NCBI RefSeq assembly: GCF_040436405.1
Contig: NZ_AP031575.1
Span: forward strand, 3,399,501-3,463,500
Direction of reading: 5' to 3'
DNA: 64,000 bases
DNA from: Marinomonas sp. THO17
GTDB lineage: Bacteria > Pseudomonadota > Gammaproteobacteria > Pseudomonadales > Marinomonadaceae
In this document: in pieces, positions 44,774 through 54,467 of the stretch
How the letters are laid out: each line of letters starts with the position of its first letter
How positions within the stretch are numbered: the first letter of the stretch is position 1
Notes under the pieces: generated by a model
Seen by the model: only the letters and a program-made list of their open reading frames with translations
Databases searched by the model: none
Told to the model about the DNA's origin: nothing
Translations under genes and position numbers: made by a program

Positions 44774-46579
44774 GTGTCTTCAAATAACCTTAAGCATATA
44801 CGCAATTTCAGTATTATAGCCCACATTGACCATGGAAAATCCACTTTGGCTGATCGCTTTATTCAAGCTTGTGAAGGTTTGAGTGAACGTGAAATGTCCG
44901 CTCAGGTACTTGACTCAATGGACATTGAGCGCGAACGAGGTATCACTATTAAGGCGCAAAGTGTGACCTTAGATTATCAAGCCAAAGATGGTCAAACCTA
45001 CCAGCTTAATTTCATCGATACCCCTGGACACGTAGATTTTTCCTATGAAGTATCTCGCTCATTAGCGGCTTGTGAAGGTGCTTTGTTGGTGGTAGATGCC
45101 GCGCAAGGCGTGGAAGCTCAATCGGTTGCAAACTGTTACACCGCTATTGAGCAAGGGTTAGAAGTTATGCCTGTGTTGAATAAAATTGACCTGCCACAGG
45201 CTGAGCCGGAGCGTGTTAGTGCTGAAATTGAAGAAATAATTGGTATTGATGCCGCCGATGCGGTGACTTGTTCTGCGAAAACGGGTTTAGGTGTAGAAGA
45301 TGTTTTAGAGCGCCTTGTATCAACAGTTCCGCCACCAGAAGGGGATGTCGACGCGCCTCTGCAGGCGTTGATCATTGATTCTTGGTTTGATAATTACTTG
45401 GGTGTAGTGTCCTTAGTGCGCATCAAACAAGGGACATTACGTAAGAAAGATAAGATTTTTATTAAGTCGACAAAACAAACTCACCCTGTTGATATGGCAG
45501 GTATTTTTACACCGAAACGTAAAGAAACCGGTATTCTTAAAGCTGGTGAAGTAGGTTATGTGGTGGCTGGTATCAAAGACATTCATGGTGCGCCAGTGGG
45601 GGATACCATCACGCATGCCAGCACTCCAGATGTTGAACAATTATCTGGTTTCCAGAAAGTAAAGCCTCAGGTTTATGCGGGGGTGTTTCCTGTCAGCTCT
45701 GACGATTACGAAGATTTTCGTGTGGCGCTAGGTAAACTGACCCTAAACGACGCATCCTTGTTCTATGAACCAGAAAGTTCGGATGCTTTAGGTTTCGGTT
45801 TCCGTTGTGGTTTCTTAGGCATGTTGCACATGGAAATCATTCAGGAGCGTTTAGAGCGAGAATACAATCTTGACCTGATTACTACCGCGCCAACGGTTGT
45901 CTATGAAATCGAGTTGAACAATGGCGAGGTGGTTTACGTAGACAGTCCATCCAAAATGCCTGATCCTGGTACGGTCAAAGAAATGCGTGAGCCCATTGTA
46001 GAAGCCAATATTTTAGTACCTCAAGAATTCCTTGGTAATGTGATTACCTTGTGTGTTGAAAAGCGTGGCATCCAAAAAGACATGCAATACGTTGGTCGTC
46101 AGGTGCAATTGCGTTACGAATTACCCATGAACGAAGTGGTGATGGATTTCTTTGACAAACTCAAATCTTGCAGTCGTGGATTTGCCTCTTTGGATTACAG
46201 TTTCTCGCATTTCAGTGCTGCGTCTTTGTGTCGTTTGGACATTTTGATTAATGGTGAAAGAGTGGATGCGTTGGCTCTTATCATGCACAAAGACAATGTG
46301 CAATTTAAAGGTCGTGCTTTGTGTGAAAAGATGAAAGATTTGATACCTCGTCAAATGTTTGATGTGGCCATACAGGGTGCGGTGGGCGCTAAGATTATTT
46401 CTCGAACCACAGTAAAAGCCTTACGTAAAAATGTAACCGCTAAGTGTTACGGTGGTGACGTGAGTCGTAAGAAGAAACTCTTACAGAAGCAGAAAGAAGG
46501 TAAGAAGCGTATGAAGCAGGTGGGTAACGTTGAAGTGCCACAATCTGCTTTCCTTGCCGTTTTACAATTAGACAGCTAA
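44774..46579 (+). CDS. lepA: Elongation factor 4
   Basis: LepA is a ribosome-bound GTPase that helps initiation or moves stalled ribosomes back. The 601-residue protein has G1 [10 protein letters not shown]3 DTPGHVDFS and G4 NKIDLP, the ERGITIKAQ switch, and the LepA-only C-terminal domain ending with [18 protein letters not shown]. The start is a GTG at 44774 with GTGAG before it. It begins the lepA-lepB-rnc-era-recO-acpS series, all in one direction with short gaps. Confidence 0.96.
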   Translation: MSSNNLKHIRNFSIIAHIDHGKSTLADRFIQACEGLSEREMSAQVLDSMDIERERGITIKAQSVTLDYQAKDGQTYQLNFIDTPGHVDFSYEVSRSLAACEGALLVVDAAQGVEAQSVANCYTAIEQGLEVMPVLNKIDLPQAEPERVSAEIEEIIGIDAADAVTCSAKTGLGVEDVLERLVSTVPPPEGDVDAPLQALIIDSWFDNYLGVVSLVRIKQGTLRKKDKIFIKSTKQTHPVDMAGIFTPKRKETGILKAGEVGYVVAGIKDIHGAPVGDTITHASTPDVEQLSGFQKVKPQVYAGVFPVSSDDYEDFRVALGKLTLNDASLFYEPESSDALGFGFRCGFLGMLHMEIIQERLEREYNLDLITTAPTVVYEIELNNGEVVYVDSPSKMPDPGTVKEMREPIVEANILVPQEFLGNVITLCVEKRGIQKDMQYVGRQVQLRYELPMNEVVMDFFDKLKSCSRGFASLDYSFSHFSAASLCRLDILINGERVDALALIMHKDNVQFKGRALCEKMKDLIPRQMFDVAIQGAVGAKIISRTTVKALRKNVTAKCYGGDVSRKKKLLQKQKEGKKRMKQVGNVEVPQSAFLAVLQLDS

Positions 46580-46621
46580 TGAAAACCAAAGATGCTTAGG
46601 CATCCCGATGGAGTATGATGT

Positions 46622-47446
46622 ATGGGGTTTGATTTTGAATTAATACTGGCTGCAGCCTTTTTGATTACTGGTGCTGCGTGGTTATACGACCGTCTTGTTT
46701 ATGCTCCTAAGCGAAAGCAAGTATTGTCAAACATGAGTGACGACGCTAAGCAATCCTTGAGCAAAGATGCTAAAGAACGTTTAGCCGATACGCCAAAGCT
46801 GGTGTTAGAAATCAAATCCTACTTCCTTATCATTGCGGTGATATTTGGTTTACGTTCTTTTGTAGTGGAGCCTTTCCAAATTCCATCGGGTTCTATGTTG
46901 CCGACTTTACAAATTGGTGATTTCATCTTAGTGAATAAGTTTGATTATGGTATTCGTTTGCCTGTCACCAATACTACCTTGATTAAAACTACCGAACCAA
47001 AGCGTGGTGACGTGGTGGTATTTAAATACCCACTTGATCCAAGTCTGAACTATATTAAACGTTTAGTAGGTTTACCTGGGGATAAGATCAGTTATCACGA
47101 TAAAATTTTAACCATTAATGGTGAGCAGGTTAGTAAAGATTTTGTGGCAGATTTGCCCATCTCGCTGAATCCTAATCGAGAGCCTGTGACCTTATACCAA
47201 GAAAACTTGGGTGGAGTAGAGCACGCTATCTACAACAGTAATCGCAATACTCCTCATGAAGGCGATTGGGTGGTACCAGAAGGCCATTACTTTGTTATGG
47301 GGGATAACCGTGACAACAGTGCTGATAGTCGTTTTTGGGGATTTGTACCAGAAGAAAATATGAAGGGCCAAGCGTTTTATGTTTGGTTGCATTGGGATAA
47401 GTTTTTTAGCCTCCCGAGTTTTAAAAATAACGGTTTGATTGAATAA
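46622..47446 (+). CDS. lepB: Signal peptidase I
   Basis: LepB removes signal peptides at the outer face of the inner membrane. The 274-residue protein has two membrane helices (about 5-22 and 58-78). The catalytic serine is S91 in IPSGSMLPTL and the general base is K146 in YIKRLVGLPGD. The family box GDNRDNSADSRFWGFV is also intact. It lies 42 bases after lepA and 18 before rnc, a classic arrangement. Confidence 0.96.
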   Translation: MGFDFELILAAAFLITGAAWLYDRLVYAPKRKQVLSNMSDDAKQSLSKDAKERLADTPKLVLEIKSYFLIIAVIFGLRSFVVEPFQIPSGSMLPTLQIGDFILVNKFDYGIRLPVTNTTLIKTTEPKRGDVVVFKYPLDPSLNYIKRLVGLPGDKISYHDKILTINGEQVSKDFVADLPISLNPNREPVTLYQENLGGVEHAIYNSNRNTPHEGDWVVPEGHYFVMGDNRDNSADSRFWGFVPEENMKGQAFYVWLHWDKFFSLPSFKNNGLIE

Positions 47447-47464
47447 TTATTAATTGGAGACATT

Positions 47465-48148
47465 TTGAGTTCACTTTATCAGAAGTTGTGTCGGCGAATT
47501 GGTTACTATTTTGCTGACCTTGGGTTACTTGAACTGGCGCTGACGCACCGTAGTTACGGTGGCAAAAACAATGAGCGCTTAGAGTTCTTAGGTGATTCAA
47601 TTCTCAATTATGTGATTGCGGAAGACTTGTTTCATCGTTTTCCAAAAGCCAAGGAAGGGGAATTAAGTCGTCTGCGAGCTTCATTAGTTAAGGGCGATAC
47701 CTTGGCGGAATTGGCGCGTGAATTTCAATTAGGTGACTACCTTAAGCTGGGAGCTGGCGAGTTGAAGAGTGGTGGTTTCCGTCGAGACTCCATTCTAGCT
47801 GACAGTGTTGAAGGTATTATTGGCGCTATGTACTTGGATGCAGGTATGGATGTTTGTCGTCAACATATTTTGGAGTGGTACAAAGAGCGTCTGAACGCAA
47901 CTTCTTTGAAAGTGATAACGAAAGACGCAAAAACCCGTTTGCAAGAATACTTGCAAGCTCGTAAGCATGCTCTGCCTCAGTATGATGTGGTGGATATCGT
48001 GGGAGAGCCGCACGATCAAACTTTTCATGTCCATTGTCATATCGAACTGTATAGTGAAGCGATAAAAGGCAGTGGCAACAGTCGTCGCATTGCTGAGCAA
48101 AACGCGGCCGCTAAAGCCCTTGAAAAATTGGAACAAGTGGATGTCTGA
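47465..48148 (+). CDS. rnc: Ribonuclease III
   Basis: RNase III cuts double-stranded RNA in rRNA and some mRNAs. The 227-residue protein has the catalytic signature [12 protein letters not shown] and, at the second acidic site, [14 protein letters not shown] double-stranded RNA-binding domain ends it, with [18 protein letters not shown]. The start is a TTG at 47465 behind TTGGAG. Its end overlaps the start of era by eight bases. Confidence 0.95.
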   Translation: MSSLYQKLCRRIGYYFADLGLLELALTHRSYGGKNNERLEFLGDSILNYVIAEDLFHRFPKAKEGELSRLRASLVKGDTLAELAREFQLGDYLKLGAGELKSGGFRRDSILADSVEGIIGAMYLDAGMDVCRQHILEWYKERLNATSLKVITKDAKTRLQEYLQARKHALPQYDVVDIVGEPHDQTFHVHCHIELYSEAIKGSGNSRRIAEQNAAAKALEKLEQVDV

Positions 48149-49043
48149 AGCTGAAGTAACACATTGTGGTTACATTGCCATTGTGGGTCGCCCTAATGTC
48201 GGTAAATCGACGTTATTGAATCACATCTTAGGGCAAAAGTTGTCCATTACTTCTCGTAAGCCGCAAACGACACGAGATCAAATTTTAGGTGTGAAAACCG
48301 AAGGACATGTACAGGCGATTTATGTGGATACGCCTGGTTTGCACTTGGGTGAAACCAAAGCTATAAACCGCATGATGAATCGTACTGCCACGGCAGCATT
48401 GAAAGACGTAGATTTGGTCTTATTTGTAGTGGACGCTGATCGTTGGACCGAAGAAGATGAATCCGTCTTGCAAAAAGTAAAACACGCATCTTGCCCGGTG
48501 ATTTTAGTGGTGAACAAGGTTGATCAACTTGAACAAAAAGACGAATTATTACCGCGTTTAGCCAACTTGTCTGAGCGCATGGAGTTTGCTCAAATTGTGC
48601 CTATTTCGGCATTACGTAATAAGAACTTAGATCGTCTTGAACGTTTAGTGGAAAGCTATATACCAGAAGGTATGCAGTATTATCCTGAAGATCAAATAAC
48701 CAATCGTAGTTCACGCTTTTTAGCGGCAGAAATTGTGCGTGAAAAAATCACCCGTCAATTGGGTCAAGAAGTGCCTTATGAAGTTGCAGTACAAATTGAA
48801 GAATTTGTTTATGAAGCATCGGCTATTCATATCAGTGCATTAATTTTGGTAGAGCGCAATGGTCAAAAACGCATCATTATTGGTGATCGTGGTGAGAAAA
48901 TTAAATTGATCGGCAAAGAAGCGCGTATAGACATGGAAGAATTGTTTCAACATAAAGTCATGCTAAATTTGTGGATTAAAGTGCGTTCTGGCTGGTCTGA
49001 TGACGAGCGTGCTTTGGCCAGTTTGGGTTATCAGGAAGACTGA
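48141..49043 (+). CDS. era: GTPase Era
   Basis: Era is needed for 16S rRNA maturation and small-subunit assembly. The 300-residue protein has G1 [10 protein letters not shown]3 DTPGL and G4 NKVD, with a C-terminal KH domain that binds the 16S 3' end ([17 protein letters not shown] near the end). The ATG at 48141 lies inside the rnc 3' end, eight bases overlap, indicating translational coupling. An upstream frame to 48072 is not the start. Confidence 0.95.
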   Translation: MSEAEVTHCGYIAIVGRPNVGKSTLLNHILGQKLSITSRKPQTTRDQILGVKTEGHVQAIYVDTPGLHLGETKAINRMMNRTATAALKDVDLVLFVVDADRWTEEDESVLQKVKHASCPVILVVNKVDQLEQKDELLPRLANLSERMEFAQIVPISALRNKNLDRLERLVESYIPEGMQYYPEDQITNRSSRFLAAEIVREKITRQLGQEVPYEVAVQIEEFVYEASAIHISALILVERNGQKRIIIGDRGEKIKLIGKEARIDMEELFQHKVMLNLWIKVRSGWSDDERALASLGYQED

Positions 49044-49048
49044 TTCCG

Positions 49049-49813
49049 ATGCGCGCCAATGCGTATGTGATTCATACCCGCCCTTTTCAGGACAACAAAG
49101 TTCTGGTGGATTGTTTGACATTAGAACAGGGCTTGATGCGCGGCGTTTGGCGCTTACCAAAGAAAGAGGCTCGGGTTTTACCTGGGCCTTTTTTGTGTTA
49201 CGAAATGGAATATTCGGGACGTACTGACCTTAAGACCATTAAAAGTTTAGAGTCTTTGTCTATTCCTAAGACATTACAAGGGGTGAATTTATACGCTGCC
49301 TTGTATGTTCATGAATTACTGACCAAGTTATTGCCCAGTAATCTTCCTTTGAGTGATGTCTACCACCTTTATCAATGGTTGATCGACAGTTTACATTCAG
49401 GTGCGCCGGCAGCACCCATATTAAGGCGCTTTGAGGTTGGTTTGTTTGCGGAATTGGGAGCCGGTATTAACATGGCTTTAACGGGTCGTGGTGAAGTTCT
49501 GCAAGCAGAACAAATGTATCAGTTCGATGCTCAGTTTGGCTTGCGCCCTTATCATGGTGATCGGTTAAAGCAAGCACCTGTTTTATTTGTCGAAGGTCAG
49601 TTGGCGTTGAATTACGCTATGGGGTTGTGGCGAGATAAACAGGTTTTGAGTTTGGCCAAAGTGTTGCATCGCTATTGGCTAGACGACTTGTTGCAAGGTA
49701 AACCCATTAGTGCCAGAGACTTGTTACCGAACACTGAGTATCAAGGTGAAAGGTTAATGGGCGTACCTGTGTTTCGCCTTGTTCCGCAAGTGGATCCTTC
49801 GCAAGGTTTATAG
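49049..49813 (+). CDS. recO: DNA repair protein RecO
   Basis: RecO loads RecA on single-stranded DNA with RecR. The 254-residue protein has an N-terminal OB fold (AYVIHTRPFQDNKVLVDCLT, residues 4-23, and the MRGVWRL part) and a helical rest. Family identity rests on this N-terminus, the position after era, and length. Four bases separate it from the era stop. It is slightly longer than E. coli RecO. Confidence 0.9.
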   Translation: MRANAYVIHTRPFQDNKVLVDCLTLEQGLMRGVWRLPKKEARVLPGPFLCYEMEYSGRTDLKTIKSLESLSIPKTLQGVNLYAALYVHELLTKLLPSNLPLSDVYHLYQWLIDSLHSGAPAAPILRRFEVGLFAELGAGINMALTGRGEVLQAEQMYQFDAQFGLRPYHGDRLKQAPVLFVEGQLALNYAMGLWRDKQVLSLAKVLHRYWLDDLLQGKPISARDLLPNTEYQGERLMGVPVFRLVPQVDPSQGL

Positions 49814-49851
49814 TCAGAAAGCAAGTTAGTTAGAATAAAGAGGCGAGTAAA

Positions 49852-50238
49852 TTGATTATTGGCGTGGGTACGGATTTAGTAGAGATTGCTCGTGTAGCGA
49901 ACTCAATTGAACGTTTGGGCGAACGCTTTGTGGATCGCATTTTAACCGAGCAAGAAAAACAACGTTGGCAAGCTATTTCGCATCCTGACCAAGCCAATGC
50001 GTATGTTGCTAAACGTTTTGCAGCCAAAGAAGCAGCCGTTAAAGCTTTGGGAACAGGGATAGGATCAGGGGTAAGTTTTCAGCACTTTAACGTCATAAAT
50101 CTGCCTTCTGGTCAGCCATGCTTGGAAGTGGCTGACAATATTAAAGCGCGTTTTGATCAAGAGATTCGCTGGTACCTTAGCCTGACGGATGAGATTGCTT
50201 ATGCACAAGCATTCGTTATTCTTGAGGCCATCGGATAA
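49852..50238 (+). CDS. acpS: Holo-[acyl-carrier-protein] synthase
   Basis: AcpS transfers the phosphopantetheine arm to acyl carrier protein. The 128-residue protein has both family motifs: GVGTDLVEIARV near the start (Mg-binding Asp) and KRFAAKEAAVKALGTG at about residues 59-74. The start is a TTG at 49852 with AGGCGAG before it. pdxJ, which sits between recO and acpS in many gammaproteobacteria, is missing. The last 23 bases overlap the end of the kinase gene on the other strand. Confidence 0.93.
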   Translation: MIIGVGTDLVEIARVANSIERLGERFVDRILTEQEKQRWQAISHPDQANAYVAKRFAAKEAAVKALGTGIGSGVSFQHFNVINLPSGQPCLEVADNIKARFDQEIRWYLSLTDEIAYAQAFVILEAIG

Positions 50239-52993
50239 GTTCACGATGGTTGATAAGGTCATCAATGGCTTGAAGAAAGTCTTCTGCAACTCCTGTGACG
50301 TCTTCCATGCCTAATTCTTTTAAATGAGTTTCTAAAAAACCAGCTTGTCGTGCAATATTGATGGTGCCAGTGTATTTGGAAGCACCGTGAATACGATGTA
50401 CCACTTCAATGAGTTTCTCGGAGTCCTGATTCTCCAGATGGTGTAAGACGAGTTTCTTCTCGCTATCTAATGAATCCGCCAACATAGTAAACATTTCTTT
50501 AGCGATTTCTGTCTTGCCATTGACTATATCGAGTGCCTTTTGAATGTCAAAAATATTTTCTAAGGTAGCGTCTATTTGTTGTTGGAAGGTTTCCGTGTTG
50601 GAACACCAATCATCTATGGTTCTAAATAGCACGTCTTCATCTATGGGTTTGGTCAGATAAGCGTTCATGCCGCTGGCGAGGATTTGCTGTTGTTCTGAAC
50701 CTAGGGCATGGGCTGTTAAGGCTATGATGGGGATATTTTCATAACCATTTAATCGGCGTAACTGTCGAGTCGTTTCCATACCATCCATTTCAGGCATTTG
50801 AATGTCCATAAAGATCAGATCAAAGGCATTGTCAGCGGCCAATTTTAAAGCTTGTTGACCACTGTAGGCTAGGCTTACTTGAATACCATGAGGCTGAAGC
50901 CAGTGACAGAGTAATTGCAGATTAATGGGCGCATCGTCTACGGCAAGAATTCGCAAGCCTTGACGTGGAAATTCGATCTCTTCTAGTGGATTTAAATCTT
51001 CTAATTGAATCACTGATTGGTTTATGTTCGATAAGGCTTTATAGAGTCGATCGTGACTAACGGGTTTAAGTAAAATTTCACTGCATAAGTCTTTCAATTC
51101 TGAATGTTGTGCAATGCTTCTAGGGGGTTGGATCAAGAGTATGCTGGGAATAGCGTAATGCTGCGCTGCATAACGAATCAATTCTTTTGCTTCTTCCACA
51201 TTGTCTTCATCCGCCTCCAAGCTGATCAGTAATCCATCTGTTTGCTTAGCTTTATCTTGCAGTGCGGTAATCATTTGTTCAATGTCACTACAGCGAATGC
51301 TTTTGACGCCAATGCTTTGTAAGTAACTGGATAAATGAGCGCGATAGGTGCTACTGGGTTCCAACAGAATAATGTGACAATCCAGTGGGTCTTTTTGATC
51401 CATTAAATTAGGCGAGGCCTGTAGTTTGAGTGTGAAGCGAAACGTGGAACCAATACTGGGGTCGCTGCTCACTTCTATCTTGCCATACATTTGCTCCACC
51501 AGTTTTTTACTGATGACTAAGCCAAGTCCAGTGCCTCCAAATTGTCGTGTTGTGCTGGTATCTACTTGTGAAAAGGGTTTAAACAGACGATCTATTTTGT
51601 GTTCTGGAATGCCGATGCCAGTATCTATAATTTGAAACGACAGAACGAGTTTATTGTCAGCTTGCGTCTGGCATGAGACTTTTGTCTTGACCGATCCCTG
51701 ATGAGTGAATTTAATGGCATTACCAATTAAATTGGTCAGTATTTGGCGAACGCGAGTACTGTCACCAATAATCCATTCTGGGACTTGTGTATCGTATTCT
51801 GTCACCAAATCTATCTGTTTTTCTTTTGTTAACAAATTGATGCTAAGCGTCTGATAAATATCGTCAATCAGTGCTCGAAGGTTAAAGTGGTTGCTCTCTA
51901 AACTAAGCTTACCCGCTTCTATTTTAGAGAAGTCTAAAATATCGCCAATGATCGCCAAAAGACTGTTAGTAGATTGTTCTATGGTATCCACATAGAGTTT
52001 ATGTTGAGGATCTTTGACTCCTTTTTGTAAGGTTTTTGTGTAGCCTAGAATAGCGTTTAATGGTGTTCGAACTTCGTGGCTGATGTTGGCTAAAAACTGC
52101 GATTTAAGTCGATTGGATTCCATTGCCTCACGATTGGCGATGTGTAGTTGAGCGCTTTTTTCTTCCATGCTGTCCATACTGCGACGCAAGTCTTCAGTGG
52201 CTTGCTCAATACCGATATTCAAGTCACTGCGGTGTTGCTCTAACCGTTCGGTGAGCATCAGTATGTCTCGTTGTAAGCCTTGATATTCTGTTGGTAGTCG
52301 CATGAGCTTGGCAGAAGAAAACTGCTCTTTGGTGAGCTTATTTAAAGCATCTTCAACTTTGCCAATCGGTTTTGTGAGATTTTTCGTAATGCGCAGCGTA
52401 ATCAAGCCTGATAATAAATTGAAGATAAACCATATGATTAGAATTAAGCTGGCGTATTGGTATTTTTCTATGCTAACAACCGCTGTGTCTGCCTGGATTT
52501 TTACCCAGCCAATGAGATTTTTTTGATTGATAGGGCTGAACAAGTCAGCTTGTGGGCTAAATGCTCCGTCTAAGGCATTATTATTGTAATGAATCGCACT
52601 GATTGACAGTAGATGGTTGGGATAATTAAGCAGCTCGTTATCGGTTGGAAATGGTGATCTTTCAATAGCGAATTTTGTGCCTAGCTCGGCAATGATTTTT
52701 TGTTCACTGTTATAAAGTTGAATGCTGCTTATGTATTGGTTGCTCAAAGCATTTTGCAAAATACGATACATCATATTCTGATCTGAGAAGACGATAGCAT
52801 ATTCGCTGGTAGCGGCAACTTGTTCAGTGATATGGCTGATGCGTTGATGAAGATTATTGTCTAGATCTTGAAAACGAGTTGATAGTAAAAAAACACAAGA
52901 CAAAATAGAGATAATAAAAACAGGCGCAAACAGGGAAAAAAATAATTTGCTATTGTGATTAAAGCGTAGGCCAGGTAAGCGAATATTTATCAT
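50216..52993 (-). CDS. barA: BarA/GacS-like hybrid sensor kinase
   Basis: The 925-residue protein has two membrane helices (about 15-38 and 182-203) around a periplasmic sensor, then HAMP, a coiled segment, and the kinase core with His in SHEVRTPLNAILGY (about 305), NLIGNAIKFTHQG and GTGLGLVISKKLV. A first receiver-like domain lacks the acceptor Asp. A second receiver has Asp in IFMDIQMPEMDG (about 726). A phosphotransfer domain ends it with His in VHRIHGASKYTG (about 865). Its place opposite cysM-rlmD-relA-mazG matches gacS/barA loci. It probably drives UvrY/GacA and CsrA-binding small RNAs. Confidence 0.9.
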   Translation of the reverse strand: MINIRLPGLRFNHNSKLFFSLFAPVFIISILSCVFLLSTRFQDLDNNLHQRISHITEQVAATSEYAIVFSDQNMMYRILQNALSNQYISSIQLYNSEQKIIAELGTKFAIERSPFPTDNELLNYPNHLLSISAIHYNNNALDGAFSPQADLFSPINQKNLIGWVKIQADTAVVSIEKYQYASLILIIWFIFNLLSGLITLRITKNLTKPIGKVEDALNKLTKEQFSSAKLMRLPTEYQGLQRDILMLTERLEQHRSDLNIGIEQATEDLRRSMDSMEEKSAQLHIANREAMESNRLKSQFLANISHEVRTPLNAILGYTKTLQKGVKDPQHKLYVDTIEQSTNSLLAIIGDILDFSKIEAGKLSLESNHFNLRALIDDIYQTLSINLLTKEKQIDLVTEYDTQVPEWIIGDSTRVRQILTNLIGNAIKFTHQGSVKTKVSCQTQADNKLVLSFQIIDTGIGIPEHKIDRLFKPFSQVDTSTTRQFGGTGLGLVISKKLVEQMYGKIEVSSDPSIGSTFRFTLKLQASPNLMDQKDPLDCHIILLEPSSTYRAHLSSYLQSIGVKSIRCSDIEQMITALQDKAKQTDGLLISLEADEDNVEEAKELIRYAAQHYAIPSILLIQPPRSIAQHSELKDLCSEILLKPVSHDRLYKALSNINQSVIQLEDLNPLEEIEFPRQGLRILAVDDAPINLQLLCHWLQPHGIQVSLAYSGQQALKLAADNAFDLIFMDIQMPEMDGMETTRQLRRLNGYENIPIIALTAHALGSEQQQILASGMNAYLTKPIDEDVLFRTIDDWCSNTETFQQQIDATLENIFDIQKALDIVNGKTEIAKEMFTMLADSLDSEKKLVLHHLENQDSEKLIEVVHRIHGASKYTGTINIARQAGFLETHLKELGMEDVTGVAEDFLQAIDDLINHRELIRWPQE

Positions 52994-53501
52994 GGTATCC
53001 TATGTTAACATTAGCATCGCCTAATAATAGGCAAAGTTTTTTTGCTTTTCTCGTTGCTGGCATTCTACTTCATAGTTTTGGCAAACGGGTTGTTGGTGTT
53101 TAGTAGAATTATAAACGCATTCACGCCATTAAGTACCAAGTTCTTGATTAGAAAGCTGCTGAAAGCTGTCTTGTTGAATGTCACAAGCAATGAGAAGATC
53201 AGCCAAAAATACCAGCATAATGGAGTATCTGTCGATCATGGCTACAGCCTTGCAATATAGAAACTAAGTTTATAACGCTTTCTTATTGTACTCTTACTAT
53301 TAAGTGTTCTTAAATAGGCGTATTGAATGGAAGCTTTTATGTATATCAGATTGATTTTGCGATTCGTTTGGCAGCCAATCCAAAATGTCGGTCTAATAAA
53401 GCACACTAGTAAGTGCGCTAAACACAGAGCCCCAATCCAAGTAACAAGAGCACCATAGTTAGTGTCATTCTGTCCGTTATTAATGTCAACGAAGTTTTAT
53501 T
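52994..53501. other. 508-base gap between the kinase and cysM
   Basis: No gene is convincing. A 72-codon + strand frame at 53042-53260 has no ribosome binding site and no family look. On the - strand, a frame reading GALVTWIGALCLAHLLVCF and further residues runs from about 53490 to 53240, also without a clear start. I see no tRNA. The region should hold promoters for both genes. Confidence 0.4.
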
Positions 53502-54392
53502 ATGATTGAGTATTCAACAATTGAATCTCTAATTGGGCAAACCCCGTTAGTTCGCCTGCAGAGAATCAACCCAAACCCGAGTAACACCATTTTATTAAAA
53601 TTGGAAGGACAAAACCCAGCCGGTTCTGTAAAGGACCGTCCCGCCTTAAACATGATATTGCAGGCTGAGCAACGTGGTGATATTCAACCTGGAGACAGTC
53701 TGATTGAAGCAACCAGTGGCAATACAGGCATTGCCTTGGCGATGGCGGCCGCCATCAAAGGTTATAAAATGCATCTCATTATGCCCGATAACATGAGTCA
53801 AGAGCGTAAGTCTGCAATGTCGGCCTACGGTGCTATCTTACATCTCGTTAGCAAAGCTGAAGGTATGGAAAGAGCCCGTGACCTAGCACAAGAGATGCAA
53901 GATCAGGGTATAGGCAAGGTGTTAAACCAATTTGCTAATCCTGATAATCCTAATGCGCATTATGTGTCTACTGGACCAGAAATTTGGCAGCAGACTCAAG
54001 GGACAGTGACGCACTTTGTCAGCTCAATGGGCACCACTGGAACCATCATGGGGGTGTCGCAATATTTAAAAGAGCAAAACTCTGAGGTACAGATTATTGG
54101 CTTACAGCCGCAAGACGGTGCCAGCATTCCTGGTATTCGTCGTTGGCCGAAAGAATACTTGCCCGCCATATTTGATGACTCTCGTGTGGATCAGGTAATG
54201 GATGTTTCCCAACAAGTTGCGGAGCAAACCATGCGTCGTTTAGCCAAAGAAGAGGGCATCTTCTGTGGTGTTTCCTCTGGTGGTTCTGTCGCTATGGCCA
54301 TGAAGTTATCAGAAACCCTTAACAATGCGGTTATTGTCGCTATAGTGTGTGATCGCGGAGATCGTTACTTGTCTACGGGTGTATTCGACTAA
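53502..54392 (+). CDS. cysM: Cysteine synthase B
   Basis: CysM makes cysteine from O-acetylserine with sulfide or thiosulfate. The 296-residue protein has the PLP lysine in NPAGSVKDRPA (about residue 45), the substrate loop EATSGNTGIAL, and the phosphate-binding GVSSGGSVAMA. The arrangement of CysM rather than CysK is supported by length and by the arginine-rich GIRRWPKEYLP. It is the first gene of cysM-rlmD-relA-mazG, with 75 bases to the next gene. Confidence 0.93.
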   Translation: MIEYSTIESLIGQTPLVRLQRINPNPSNTILLKLEGQNPAGSVKDRPALNMILQAEQRGDIQPGDSLIEATSGNTGIALAMAAAIKGYKMHLIMPDNMSQERKSAMSAYGAILHLVSKAEGMERARDLAQEMQDQGIGKVLNQFANPDNPNAHYVSTGPEIWQQTQGTVTHFVSSMGTTGTIMGVSQYLKEQNSEVQIIGLQPQDGASIPGIRRWPKEYLPAIFDDSRVDQVMDVSQQVAEQTMRRLAKEEGIFCGVSSGGSVAMAMKLSETLNNAVIVAIVCDRGDRYLSTGVFD

Positions 54393-54467
54393 CTGGGTTA
54401 TTGATCTGATTTGAGATGGGGTAAAATGTTCGCATTGCCCCTCTCATAGTCAACTAAAGAGTTTATC

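Noticed and set aside
48072-48140. Longer era starting at 48072
   Set aside because: The extra 23 residues are read from inside rnc in another frame; known Era proteins start just before the GRPNVGKS segment.
53042-53260. 72-codon + strand frame in the gap before cysM
   Set aside because: No ribosome binding site, mixed composition, not recognisable as a protein family.
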